DNA of 64,000 nt. Source: Cystobacter ferrugineus (GTDB lineage Bacteria > Myxococcota > Myxococcia > Myxococcales > Myxococcaceae). Shown piece after piece: positions 27,057 to 35,508 of this stretch (positions are counted from its first letter, which is position 1; every line of letters starts with the position of its first letter). Position numbers and translations under genes: made by a program. Under the pieces are notes generated by a model, which searched no databases, had not been told where the DNA came from, and saw only the letters and a list, made by a program, of their open reading frames with translations. Location of the stretch: the NCBI RefSeq assembly GCF_001887355.1, contig NZ_MPIN01000010.1:182825-246824 (forward strand), given 5' to 3'.

Positions 27057-30000
27057 AGGGGCCACATCCCCTCGCTCTTCATGGGCATGTTGATGCCGTC
27101 CTCCGGCCACATGCCGAGGAAGGACCCGTGCACGTCCTGCATCGCCGGTTGCTGGAGCGGCTCGGGCAGCGAGCCCTCGGCCTCGGTGCGCAGGTCCGCA
27201 TCTCCCTTGGCGACGGGAACGGCACGGACCGTGAAGCGCTGCCCCCCCTTGAGCGCGACCGAGACGTCCCTCAGGTTCACCTCGGCCTGGAGGATGCCAT
27301 CCGGGCGCGTCACGCCGTACCCCTTCACCATCGACTTGTAGACGAGGGTGTTCTTCGCGAGCTTCAAGGGCCGTGGCGTGCCCCCTCCCTCCGCGGGCGC
27401 GACGAGCTCGAACTTGAAGCCCCGGCCCGAGGGAACGGCGAACGTCTTCAGGGAGACGCCCAGCATGAACGGATCATCCGCCCTCGGCTTGAGTTCGAGT
27501 TCGGCGCCACGCTGCGTGTCGTAGACCACGATCTGCGAGGGATCCACGTCGATCCGCTCCGTCTGCAACGGCACGCGCTTGTTCTTGGCCTCGGCGGAAA
27601 TCTGCAACTCGACATCATTCAATCCCTCGCCACCGAACTTCACCTGCCTCACGAGGTAGAGACCCTGATGAGAGGATTGGACGATCGACTTCGCCTTCTC
27701 ATCGAGCTTCTGCTGACCGAGCGTGATGCGCGACCCGGTCGCCTTCCAGAAACGCTCATCGGCGCCCTGGAGAGGGACGGTGATCTGGATGCCCGTCGAG
27801 GTGAGCTGAACCTCCGGAACCCCGAACGAAGGCTGCTGATGCAACTCCTCCGCCTCGACGGTCGACCACAGCTCCAGATGGCCGGCACTGGCCTGGCTCC
27901 TCAACTCCTCCACGTCCACCTTCTCGGCGCGCTTTCCCAGCGTCTCCGTCCGCGACAGGCGCGGGTCATGCAAATAGCCGCCATTGGGGAACAGAGCGCC
28001 GAACTGCACGACCAGCTTCTTCTCGGGCGGGATGCTCTTGCGAAGCGCGGAGAAGGCCTCGTGGGCATCGAACTCGGTGACAATCTCTCCGGGGTGCTGG
28101 CTCGCCCGTGGCTCCTTCACCCGAATGAGGACGGCGCCCTTGCCCGCCTCCTCCGCGTCCGCGATCCACCCCTCGTCCTTCGCCTGGGCCACCACCTGAC
28201 GCAGCACGTCCGGGTTGAGGGACCTGAGCACGATGGACAGGCCCTCCGCAGAGAGCGCGGTCAACGCCAGCGCCTGGCGGGGACCGTACATGCACTGGAT
28301 GCGCTCGACCGCGTCGACCAGCTCCCACGCGAGCAGGGGCTCGGTGCTGGCCGCGCCCTTGGCGTCCTTGGCCGCCGCGTCGAGGAAGGCCTTGTAGGTG
28401 AAGTGTTGCGAGACATAGGTGTTGGCATCCTTGACCGCGCCTCGCTTGACGTAGCCGTCGATGACCTGGAACCCCCTGGCCTCGCTGAGCGCCGAGCTCT
28501 CACGCCCCTCGACGGGGATGGCCACGTCGGCCACCTGGAACTCGAGCGGCGGCGCGAGGGCCGGTGGCTCGGCGCCCGGCTTCTGCTTGCCCTGCTTCTT
28601 CGGGGGAACCTTCTTGGGATCCTCCGCGCTCGCCACGCGCAGGAGCACCCAGCCCCGGATGATCCTCGGGCAATGCTCACGGAACGCAATCCGCCACGAG
28701 AAGAAACCATCCTCGTGGGAGGTCAGGCCCGCCGAATCCCGCGCGGACAGCAGCACCGGCTCGAGTCCCGTCAGCGCCAGCGCCCCCAGCGCCTTGGCCC
28801 CCGTGGCATCGAGCTTCCAGGTGCCCCACCCGGGGAACTCCAGGGGATACATGACCGTGCCCTCCCGGGCCTTTCCCAGCGGCAGCTCGTAGGTCCGCTG
28901 GCCGTGGGTCACGCGTGCCGTCACCGACTCGGTGGCGCCGCCCCGCTGGATCGCCGCGAGGTAGATGTGCTCCCCGACCCGCATCGGCGGGTATTCCGGC
29001 CGGGCCGGGACCCACCCGATGGCGGCGAGCGCCTTCGCCTCGTCGGACAACCAGGGTTGCGTGTCCGCGAACCGGACGAGGCCGTGGTTCGTCAGCAGCA
29101 TCAGCAGCCAGGCGAAGGTGACCGGATGCGGGTTGTCCAGGAGCGTGTCCTTCGGCAACTGCTCGCCGTCGGGCTGCTCGGCGAACAGGGGCTTCTCCTG
29201 GCCCGGCACGCCCAGCACCAGCGTCTCCTGGTGGGCCCACCAGCCCACCACCTCCGAGAGTTCCTTGATGGCGCTCTTCGCCGCATCCTCGTTCTCGGAG
29301 TTCACGAGGGTCTTGCCGATCTGGAGCTCCTCGTAGAAGCGCAGCTGCGCCTCCACCTGCTTCGCGATGCCCTCGGGGAGCCACGCGTTGAGGTGCCGGA
29401 GGACCACGTTGCGCCAGCGCACGGAGGCCACGTTCTTGAAGTGCGCGGCGTCGCGCTTCAAGGCGTCCTGCCCGCCACCGCTTCCGGTCTGGAGCAGGAG
29501 GCGGCTCGAATCCGCCGGCTCCACGAAGACCTTGCGCGCGTTGGCGGGCAGGCGGATCCGCAGGTGGGTCTGCTTGCCGTCGTAGTCGATCAGCAGCTCC
29601 CGGGAGGGCGGCTCGAACGTGAGCTTGAGCTGGTAGGCCCCCGGAGGCAGGGCGTCCTTGTAGTTGGTGAGGAGGAGATCAACCGGGTAGCTGGGCTCGT
29701 CCGGAATCGCCTTTCCCGAGGACTCGGGCTCCTCGGAGGAGAACGGCAGCGTCGTATAGGTCGCGAGGATCTCCTGGAGCGTCTCCTGGCTGTAGCTGTT
29801 GCGGAAGTGCTTCAGGCGCGCGTAGTCCGGCCCGTTGGCGTGCTTGGATTCGGGCGCGAGCGCCAGGACCTGATCGATGACCTCGTTGCCGGTGCCGGAA
29901 TCGTCCTGGGCGGGCTCGAAGAAGTTGTTTCGATCCTTCTCCTCGAAGAACTTGAAGAACGGCGCGCCCTCCGCCGACAGCCCGAGCTTCTGCTCCGCGA

Positions 30001-32020
30001 ACCTCAGCAGCTTCTCGATGGAGCTGTTCTGGCTGGGCGCGAGGATCTCCCAGTGGAGGAAGCCGTCGCCCATCGCCCGGCTCTTGTCATCGAGGTACCC
30101 GAGCACCTCGCCGGCCCGGACCATGAGGAAGGGATGGGCGAGGGTGACGACCTTGCCCGCGATGAGCGCCTCGTGCAGTTCGGTCACGTCGCGATCCGGC
30201 TTCCTCCAGACGGCGGACACGCCCTGCGTGCCCGCCCCGAGGTCGAGCGGCTCCGGCATCCCGAGCCCCGCGCCGATGACGGAGAACTGGCCTCCCGGCT
30301 TCAGGACGATGTCCTCTGGCGCCGGACTGCTCGCTTCGGAGGGCGGCTGGAGCCAGCGCACCTGACCAAAGGCCGGATGCGTGGGATCGATCACCACCAG
30401 GGAGCCCTCGCGACGCGCGAGTGTCTTGAGCCAGGCGACGTCCCGGTACGTGTTGGCGTCCTTCCAGTCCGGGGGCATCAGGTGCATGTAGAGGCTGTAG
30501 AAGGTGAAGCGCTCCGGCGCGCTCGCGCTCGGCTGGTTGCCCTCGCCCTTGGGTGGAAGCACCTCGACGTCGTGCCGGACCAGCACGAAGGAGTTGTGGT
30601 TTCCCACGAGCTCCTGGGCGAGCTTGTTCTTCTCGTGGCCCGCCTTGGCCGCTTCGCTGGATTCCGCGGCCGGAAGGGCATTCGTCAGCCGGAGAGCCAC
30701 GATGTGACCAGGGGCCAGGCAGCGAACCTCGCGCTGACCAGTAGGCGCGGAGGGGGGAGCCGCCGGCTGGGCGGTGTTCTTCGCGCCCTTCCCAGAGCCC
30801 TGCGCCTTCGTCTCCTCCGGCTTCTTGGGAGGAGGCGGCGGAGCGGGCCGCTCGGGGAACTGGGAGCGCTCCAGGTGAATCCCCGAGTGGAGCGTCCGAT
30901 GGCCTCCGAAGGGAAAGAGCCCCATCTCGGACTGCTCCGCCGTCACGTAGCCGTTGACGGGGCGGAAGCGCACCTGCTGGCTATCGAGCGGCAAGGAGAC
31001 GGAGCGCATCACGTTCGTGTAGACGAAGTCTGGAGGCACGCGCGTCGACTTGTGGGAATACAGGAACGTGCCCCCCTTCGCGCCGTCCGACCAATAATCC
31101 ATGAACAGGTCTTCGACCCGGCTGAAGGGGTTTTCCTCGAACAGCTTCCGGGCGCGGATCAAAATCAACGCACCCTGGGCTTCGTCCCATTTCCCTGGAA
31201 TGACCCGGATGAGGTCGTGCTCGTGCGTCAGCTTGCGCTCGGCGACCGCATCCACGTCGTCCGGCGCATCGGCGGTGGGCGGATAGAAGATGGCCGCCCC
31301 CTTGCGAGCGGAGATCTTGTTTCCATGGGTCGCGGGGTCCGCCACCGCGAGCCAGAGATGCCGGCCGCTATCATCGGTGATGTAGGCGTAACCGATGATC
31401 AAGATGAGGTGGATGGGCGCACTCTTCTCGGTGGAGAAACCCGAGTAGAAGATGACCGGGTTGTTCGAGGTGACCGCCTGGAGGATGGTGTCCAGCCTGG
31501 CCGCGAGCTGATCCGGATCGTTCGCGATCTGGATGGCCTGGGCCTTCCGGCCAGACTCACCATAAGGCAACACGACGCCCCGCGAGAATCCAAGAACCGC
31601 GGAGGCGCTGTAGTCAGGGCTATCCACCCCGACTGCGGGTGGCTTGACGAGCGCGACGTCCCCTTTATTGTAATTGGGATTCGAAACCGAGTAGCCGCTG
31701 AGATTACAGTGGAACGGGGGATCGCTTGGCTTCGTGTGAAACGCTCGTTCTTTGCTCGGATAACGAAGATCAACGAACCAGCCTTGAGTACCACCATCCC
31801 AGTGAGTAATGAACCTGGATTCGAAATCATCACCCCCCTGCACCATCTGATAATAATTGTACGCCATGGAGCACGAGGTCCGGCCACACCAGTCCGGAGG
31901 GCCACCCAGGTAATGTTGCCCGAGAAGGGGAACCTTGAGGATGTGGTATTCCTCCAGCTTGGCGAGCAGCTTTTCCGAAAGCTCGTACTTCCAGTCCGGC
32001 AGGTATCTACTTTTCTTCAT
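27053..32020 (-). CDS. 1655-aa protein with C39-like and M23-like domains
   Basis: A very large protein with no signal peptide. Residues about 25-230 look like a papain-fold C39-like peptidase: WCGRTSC holds a candidate nucleophile (Cys45) and SAPIHLILIIGYA a candidate His (about 204) followed by VADPA. Residues about 375-665 carry M23 endopeptidase landmarks: HSGIHLE, APGHIVAL, LVRHDVEV, YSLYMHL and DGFLHWEIL, but with Pro-rich and other insertions and a His where the second zinc ligand Asp is expected. The rest is beta-rich with Ig-like repeats. The gene overlaps the lysozyme-like gene by 4 bases. It may be a cell-wall-directed effector; a structural role cannot be excluded. Confidence 0.65.
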   Translation of the reverse strand: MKKSRYLPDWKYELSEKLLAKLEEYHILKVPLLGQHYLGGPPDWCGRTSCSMAYNYYQMVQGGDDFESRFITHWDGGTQGWFVDLRYPSKERAFHTKPSDPPFHCNLSGYSVSNPNYNKGDVALVKPPAVGVDSPDYSASAVLGFSRGVVLPYGESGRKAQAIQIANDPDQLAARLDTILQAVTSNNPVIFYSGFSTEKSAPIHLILIIGYAYITDDSGRHLWLAVADPATHGNKISARKGAAIFYPPTADAPDDVDAVAERKLTHEHDLIRVIPGKWDEAQGALILIRARKLFEENPFSRVEDLFMDYWSDGAKGGTFLYSHKSTRVPPDFVYTNVMRSVSLPLDSQQVRFRPVNGYVTAEQSEMGLFPFGGHRTLHSGIHLERSQFPERPAPPPPPKKPEETKAQGSGKGAKNTAQPAAPPSAPTGQREVRCLAPGHIVALRLTNALPAAESSEAAKAGHEKNKLAQELVGNHNSFVLVRHDVEVLPPKGEGNQPSASAPERFTFYSLYMHLMPPDWKDANTYRDVAWLKTLARREGSLVVIDPTHPAFGQVRWLQPPSEASSPAPEDIVLKPGGQFSVIGAGLGMPEPLDLGAGTQGVSAVWRKPDRDVTELHEALIAGKVVTLAHPFLMVRAGEVLGYLDDKSRAMGDGFLHWEILAPSQNSSIEKLLRFAEQKLGLSAEGAPFFKFFEEKDRNNFFEPAQDDSGTGNEVIDQVLALAPESKHANGPDYARLKHFRNSYSQETLQEILATYTTLPFSSEEPESSGKAIPDEPSYPVDLLLTNYKDALPPGAYQLKLTFEPPSRELLIDYDGKQTHLRIRLPANARKVFVEPADSSRLLLQTGSGGGQDALKRDAAHFKNVASVRWRNVVLRHLNAWLPEGIAKQVEAQLRFYEELQIGKTLVNSENEDAAKSAIKELSEVVGWWAHQETLVLGVPGQEKPLFAEQPDGEQLPKDTLLDNPHPVTFAWLLMLLTNHGLVRFADTQPWLSDEAKALAAIGWVPARPEYPPMRVGEHIYLAAIQRGGATESVTARVTHGQRTYELPLGKAREGTVMYPLEFPGWGTWKLDATGAKALGALALTGLEPVLLSARDSAGLTSHEDGFFSWRIAFREHCPRIIRGWVLLRVASAEDPKKVPPKKQGKQKPGAEPPALAPPLEFQVADVAIPVEGRESSALSEARGFQVIDGYVKRGAVKDANTYVSQHFTYKAFLDAAAKDAKGAASTEPLLAWELVDAVERIQCMYGPRQALALTALSAEGLSIVLRSLNPDVLRQVVAQAKDEGWIADAEEAGKGAVLIRVKEPRASQHPGEIVTEFDAHEAFSALRKSIPPEKKLVVQFGALFPNGGYLHDPRLSRTETLGKRAEKVDVEELRSQASAGHLELWSTVEAEELHQQPSFGVPEVQLTSTGIQITVPLQGADERFWKATGSRITLGQQKLDEKAKSIVQSSHQGLYLVRQVKFGGEGLNDVELQISAEAKNKRVPLQTERIDVDPSQIVVYDTQRGAELELKPRADDPFMLGVSLKTFAVPSGRGFKFELVAPAEGGGTPRPLKLAKNTLVYKSMVKGYGVTRPDGILQAEVNLRDVSVALKGGQRFTVRAVPVAKGDADLRTEAEGSLPEPLQQPAMQDVHGSFLGMWPEDGINMPMKSEGMWPL

Positions 32021-32151
32021 GTGGCGTATCCATGAGGGGAACTCCTCATCCCCTCCCCCCGCTCGTCGTATAACGAAAACTCGACAGGCACATCACGAAC
32101 ACGACCCACTCCCGAGGGCACTCGGTGTAGTGAGTCACACCTGTCGACAGC

Positions 32152-33294
32152 TCAAGGCCCTCCTTCTTTACAATTGTCGTGCTGCTCCGCGTACCTATGC
32201 AATTTGAACGTATAGGTCATATCGTTCAGGTAGCCGATGTCCTTGCGTCCCTCAGGCAACTTGAACACCATACGGGTCCTATCGTTTCCGTAGGTCTCCG
32301 CGAGCGACAACTCAAGTTCATTGTCCCGCTTCGACACGGAAGTAATCCAAAATGCCTCTCTTCCACCTGGCCCCGTTTCACGCAACATCAACCAACGACC
32401 GTGAATGTCCGGGTGGAACTCGAGCAGGTAGGGCTTCTTGAGGCAATCGTTGAACGGCATCGAAAGCAGCCCCTGACGACCCGGTCTGAGCAGTGCCCAT
32501 GCAGAAGGGATCCCGTTCAGGAGCGCATGGGAAGCATCATCGAGTACGAAGTGGCCGAAGGGGATGTCCGCGTTTCCAGAATCTACATCCTCCACCCCCG
32601 CGAAGATCGCCTTGTCCATCACCGGAGTCGTGGGGAAAGAGCTTCGCTCGAGAACCTCCGCCTTCACCTTTGTCGTCACTGGATCGAGTTCGTATTTGCC
32701 GCGATAGACCGTGACATTCTCCGAGTCCCTCACCGCGACGACGAACAGATCTTTTCTGGTCTCGGCTCGAACCTTGACCTCCCGGAGGAATCCCGCCGCC
32801 GCGTTCCGGAGACAGACATCCACCGCACGCCAACCGCACGTGTTGGAGAAGGTCCGCTTCGTGCCCCCCGTGCCCTTGAAGCCCTCCAACAGCCGGAAGT
32901 TGCGCTCGAAGAAAAGCTCGCCGAGCAACTTCGACAACTCCGCGTCCTCCGGCGCCAGCAGCGCGGCGCGCAGGGCGCTCTCCTCGCGGTGCTCGGGCGT
33001 GAGCATGGGGTTGTTCGCCTCGGCCTTCAGCGCCTCCACCGAGGGCTTCTCCGGCCCCACCAGCGACACGGCGGCGTACCCCTCGTAGTCCCCGCAGCGC
33101 ACCTTCATCCACTCCGCCGCGGCCGTGCCCGTCACCGTGCACTCCGTCCCGATGGGCGCCTTGACCAGCACCTCCGCGTCCTTGCCCGGCTCCTTGCGCA
33201 GGTTGACGGACGAGCCCTGGACGTAGACCTTTTGCAGGACGCCAGCGTCTTCCCCAGTCGCGGCGAGCAGTAGAGAGAGCAGTACCGTTTTCAT
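32152..33294 (-). CDS. Exported SH3-domain protein
   Basis: A 380-residue protein with a short N-terminal hydrophobic stretch (MKTVLLSLLLAATG) that should direct export. Residues about 25-85 form a bacterial SH3 domain (VNLRKEPGKDAEVLVKAPIGTECTV then GYAAVSLVG). The remaining ~290 residues are not recognised; conserved-looking cysteines (NTCGWRAVDVC, NDCLKK) may form disulfides. It lies upstream of the C39/M23 and lysozyme genes in the same direction, 131 bases away, and could bind peptidoglycan or protect against those hydrolases. That role is inferred from order and localisation. Confidence 0.65.
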   Translation of the reverse strand: MKTVLLSLLLAATGEDAGVLQKVYVQGSSVNLRKEPGKDAEVLVKAPIGTECTVTGTAAAEWMKVRCGDYEGYAAVSLVGPEKPSVEALKAEANNPMLTPEHREESALRAALLAPEDAELSKLLGELFFERNFRLLEGFKGTGGTKRTFSNTCGWRAVDVCLRNAAAGFLREVKVRAETRKDLFVVAVRDSENVTVYRGKYELDPVTTKVKAEVLERSSFPTTPVMDKAIFAGVEDVDSGNADIPFGHFVLDDASHALLNGIPSAWALLRPGRQGLLSMPFNDCLKKPYLLEFHPDIHGRWLMLRETGPGGREAFWITSVSKRDNELELSLAETYGNDRTRMVFKLPEGRKDIGYLNDMTYTFKLHRYAEQHDNCKEGGP

Positions 33295-33391
33295 CTCGAA
33301 GACCCGAGGGGGTGATTCCCCGCCGGGTCATGATGGCACGCCCCCCCTCGTGGAGCCTAGGTGGGGAGGGGTTCTCCTCCCCGTGGAGGGC

Positions 33392-34477
33392 TCACCGCAC
33401 CCGCAGGCGCAGCAACTGGACGGGCCGCACGGTCCGCGACACGCCCCCGTTGAACAGGGGCACCCGGTCCATCTGCGGCACCGGCAGCCACAGCCACCCG
33501 TCCGCGGCGAGGAAGGGCGCGTCCACCCAGTGCAGCCGGGGATCCGCGACCAGCGTCTCGATGCGTCCATCCGCCGTGCGCTTCTTGATCGCATCCTCGG
33601 CCAGGTCGCTGAAGTACAGGTTCCCATGCGCGTCCAGCGCCGTGCCCCCCGTGGGCGGCAGGTCGGCCCACGGCTCCACGTGGGACAGCACGGCCTCGGG
33701 TGACAGGCTCGCATCGTCCAGCCAGCGCGTCTCGATGCGAGACCACGGCCCATGCAGGGACGCGAAGTAGAGCCACCGGCCATCCGCGCTCAGCTCCAGC
33801 GGATCCGCGTGCACCCGGAGCGGCGCGCCATCCGGCCCGTTGAGCACCTTGCCCTCCAGCACGATGGGCCGATCCGCGGGCGCCGTGACGGCCGCAGCGT
33901 TGTCCAGCACCCGCCGCGCCGCGCCCGTGTCCAGGTCGAGCACGATGAGCCCCGGACGGCCCGCGTCTGTCAGGTAGCCCCGGTTGCCCTTCAGGCGGAT
34001 GTCATCGACATAACTCGTGGGCGTCGCGATGTCGGAGCCGAGCGGGTACACCCGCACCACCTGGCCGTTCTTCAGGTTGATGCGCACCACCTTCGCCCCG
34101 CCCGGCAGGGGCGCCCCACCAAAGTCGGGCGAGCCGGTGTCGATGACCCACAGCGAGTCCTCCGGGCCCTTGTGGATGGCGTTGATGTTCACGAAGGACT
34201 GGCTCGCGTCCTGCCCGGGCTGCCAGCCGTTCCAGCGCTCATCGGGGTAGGCGCGCGGCTGGCCCTGCGCGTCCAGCACGCCGAGCGCCGGCCCCGTGGA
34301 GCCGGTCCAGCGCGGACCCGCGACGAACACCTTGCCCTCGTCGGACAGGGCCACGCCGTTCCAGATCATCCCGTCGCTCTCGGCGGCGACGACGAGTGGA
34401 GAGGACGTCGCGGAGGAGACAGCGGGCAGGGCACACGCACTCAGCAACAGGCTCGTGACGAGCGGAAAGGTTCTCAT
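33392..34477 (-). CDS. Major royal jelly/yellow family lipoprotein
   Basis: A 361-residue exported protein. The signal peptide ends in LLLSAC, a lipobox-like site. The body is a six-bladed beta-propeller of the bacterial major royal jelly protein (yellow) family, related to SMP-30/gluconolactonase: typical strings are NINAIHKGPEDSLWVIDTG, TSYVDDIRLKG, YLTDAGRPGLIVLDLDTG and LPPTGGTALDAHGNLYFSD. The substrate is unknown. It is divergent from a LysR regulator gene, which probably controls it. Confidence 0.85.
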   Translation of the reverse strand: MRTFPLVTSLLLSACALPAVSSATSSPLVVAAESDGMIWNGVALSDEGKVFVAGPRWTGSTGPALGVLDAQGQPRAYPDERWNGWQPGQDASQSFVNINAIHKGPEDSLWVIDTGSPDFGGAPLPGGAKVVRINLKNGQVVRVYPLGSDIATPTSYVDDIRLKGNRGYLTDAGRPGLIVLDLDTGAARRVLDNAAAVTAPADRPIVLEGKVLNGPDGAPLRVHADPLELSADGRWLYFASLHGPWSRIETRWLDDASLSPEAVLSHVEPWADLPPTGGTALDAHGNLYFSDLAEDAIKKRTADGRIETLVADPRLHWVDAPFLAADGWLWLPVPQMDRVPLFNGGVSRTVRPVQLLRLRVR

Positions 34478-34545
34478 GGGAAGGCTCCTCGAAGGGGGAC
34501 GGCACAGGCACCGTCACGGGCGGGAAAGTGTTCGATGAGCCCCCG

Positions 34546-34567
34546 TTCCGAAATCGACAGTTCTGAA
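34546..34567. promoter_or_regulatory. Candidate LysR operator with two TTCNGAA boxes
   Basis: Two palindromic boxes, TTCCGAA (34546-34552) and TTCTGAA (34561-34567), are 15 bases apart centre to centre in the 98-base gap between the divergent royal-jelly-family gene and the LysR gene. This spacing and position suit a LysR-type dimer or tetramer site that would also allow autoregulation. Confidence 0.4.
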
Positions 34568-34575
34568 TTCGCGGT

Positions 34576-35502
34576 ATGCGTTCGCGTATGCCACCGAGCC
34601 TGGTGAAGGACGTGCAGGAGCCACAGTGGGACGACCTCAAGGTGTTCCTCGCCATCGCGAGGGCGGGCTCCCTGGTGGGCGCGGCCCGAGCCATCGGCCA
34701 GACGCAGCCCACGATGGGACGCCGGCTCCAGGCGCTGGAGCGTGCCGTGGGCTGCAAGCTGCTGCGGCGCACCGCTGACGGCTTCGTCCCGACCGACGAG
34801 GGCAAGGCGGTGCTCGCCCACGCCGAGCGCATGGAGGAAGAGGCCATGGCCTTCGCGCGGCGCCTGGCGGGGCGGGACAGCGAGGTGGAGGGGACGTTGC
34901 GCGTCTCCAGCTCGGAGTGGTTCGCCAACCACGTCCTGGCCCCCATCTTCGCCCGCATCCAGCTCCAGCACCCCAAGTTGGAGGTGGAGCTCATCACGGA
35001 GACGCGGCTGTTGAACCTCGACCGGCGCGAGGCCGACCTCGTCTTCCGCTTCCGCCGCTTCGAGGAAGCGCACATCGTGCAGAAGCGGCTCACGCACATC
35101 ACCTATGAGACCTATGCCTCGCGTGACTACCTGGAGCGGCGGGGGCACCCCGAGCCGTCCACGGGCGGCGCGGGCCACGGGCTCATCACCATGGACCTGG
35201 CGTTCAACCACCTGGCGGACGTGGGCTGGCTCACGGGGCGGCTGCCCCAGGCGCGCATCTCGGGGCGCAGCAACAGCCGCGACGTGCAGGCGAGGATGTG
35301 CGCCGCGGGGGCGGGAGTCGCGGTGCTGCCCCGTCAGCTCGGGGATGGCTTGCCGGGTCTCGAGCGGGTGGACCTCGGCGAGCCGCCTCCCGGCCGGGAC
35401 ATCTGGGTGGGCTATCACCGGGACTTCCAGCGCCAGCCCCGGCTGCGCACCCTGCTCGACGCCACCGAGGCCGCCTTCGCGTCAGGAGCCAGGAAGGGCT
35501 GA
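34576..35502 (+). CDS. LysR family transcriptional regulator
   Basis: A 308-residue regulator. The N-terminal winged helix-turn-helix is seen at about residues 18-76 (FLAIARAGSLVGAARAIGQTQPTMGRRLQALE). The following substrate-binding part resembles the AaeR/DsdC-like LysR branch that lacks a long effector pocket description; I cannot name the ligand. It is divergent from the royal-jelly-family gene, its most likely target. Alternative starts at ATG 34576 and 34588 are equally weak in ribosome binding site. The gene ends 6 bases from the convergent S8 protease. Confidence 0.9.
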   Translation: MRSRMPPSLVKDVQEPQWDDLKVFLAIARAGSLVGAARAIGQTQPTMGRRLQALERAVGCKLLRRTADGFVPTDEGKAVLAHAERMEEEAMAFARRLAGRDSEVEGTLRVSSSEWFANHVLAPIFARIQLQHPKLEVELITETRLLNLDRREADLVFRFRRFEEAHIVQKRLTHITYETYASRDYLERRGHPEPSTGGAGHGLITMDLAFNHLADVGWLTGRLPQARISGRSNSRDVQARMCAAGAGVAVLPRQLGDGLPGLERVDLGEPPPGRDIWVGYHRDFQRQPRLRTLLDATEAAFASGARKG

Positions 35503-35508
35503 CGCTCG

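Noticed and set aside
27128..32035. A 1635-codon open frame antisense to the C39/M23 gene
   Set aside because: Arg/Leu/His-rich translation with no domains, exactly opposite a gene with clear motifs; a GC3 shadow.
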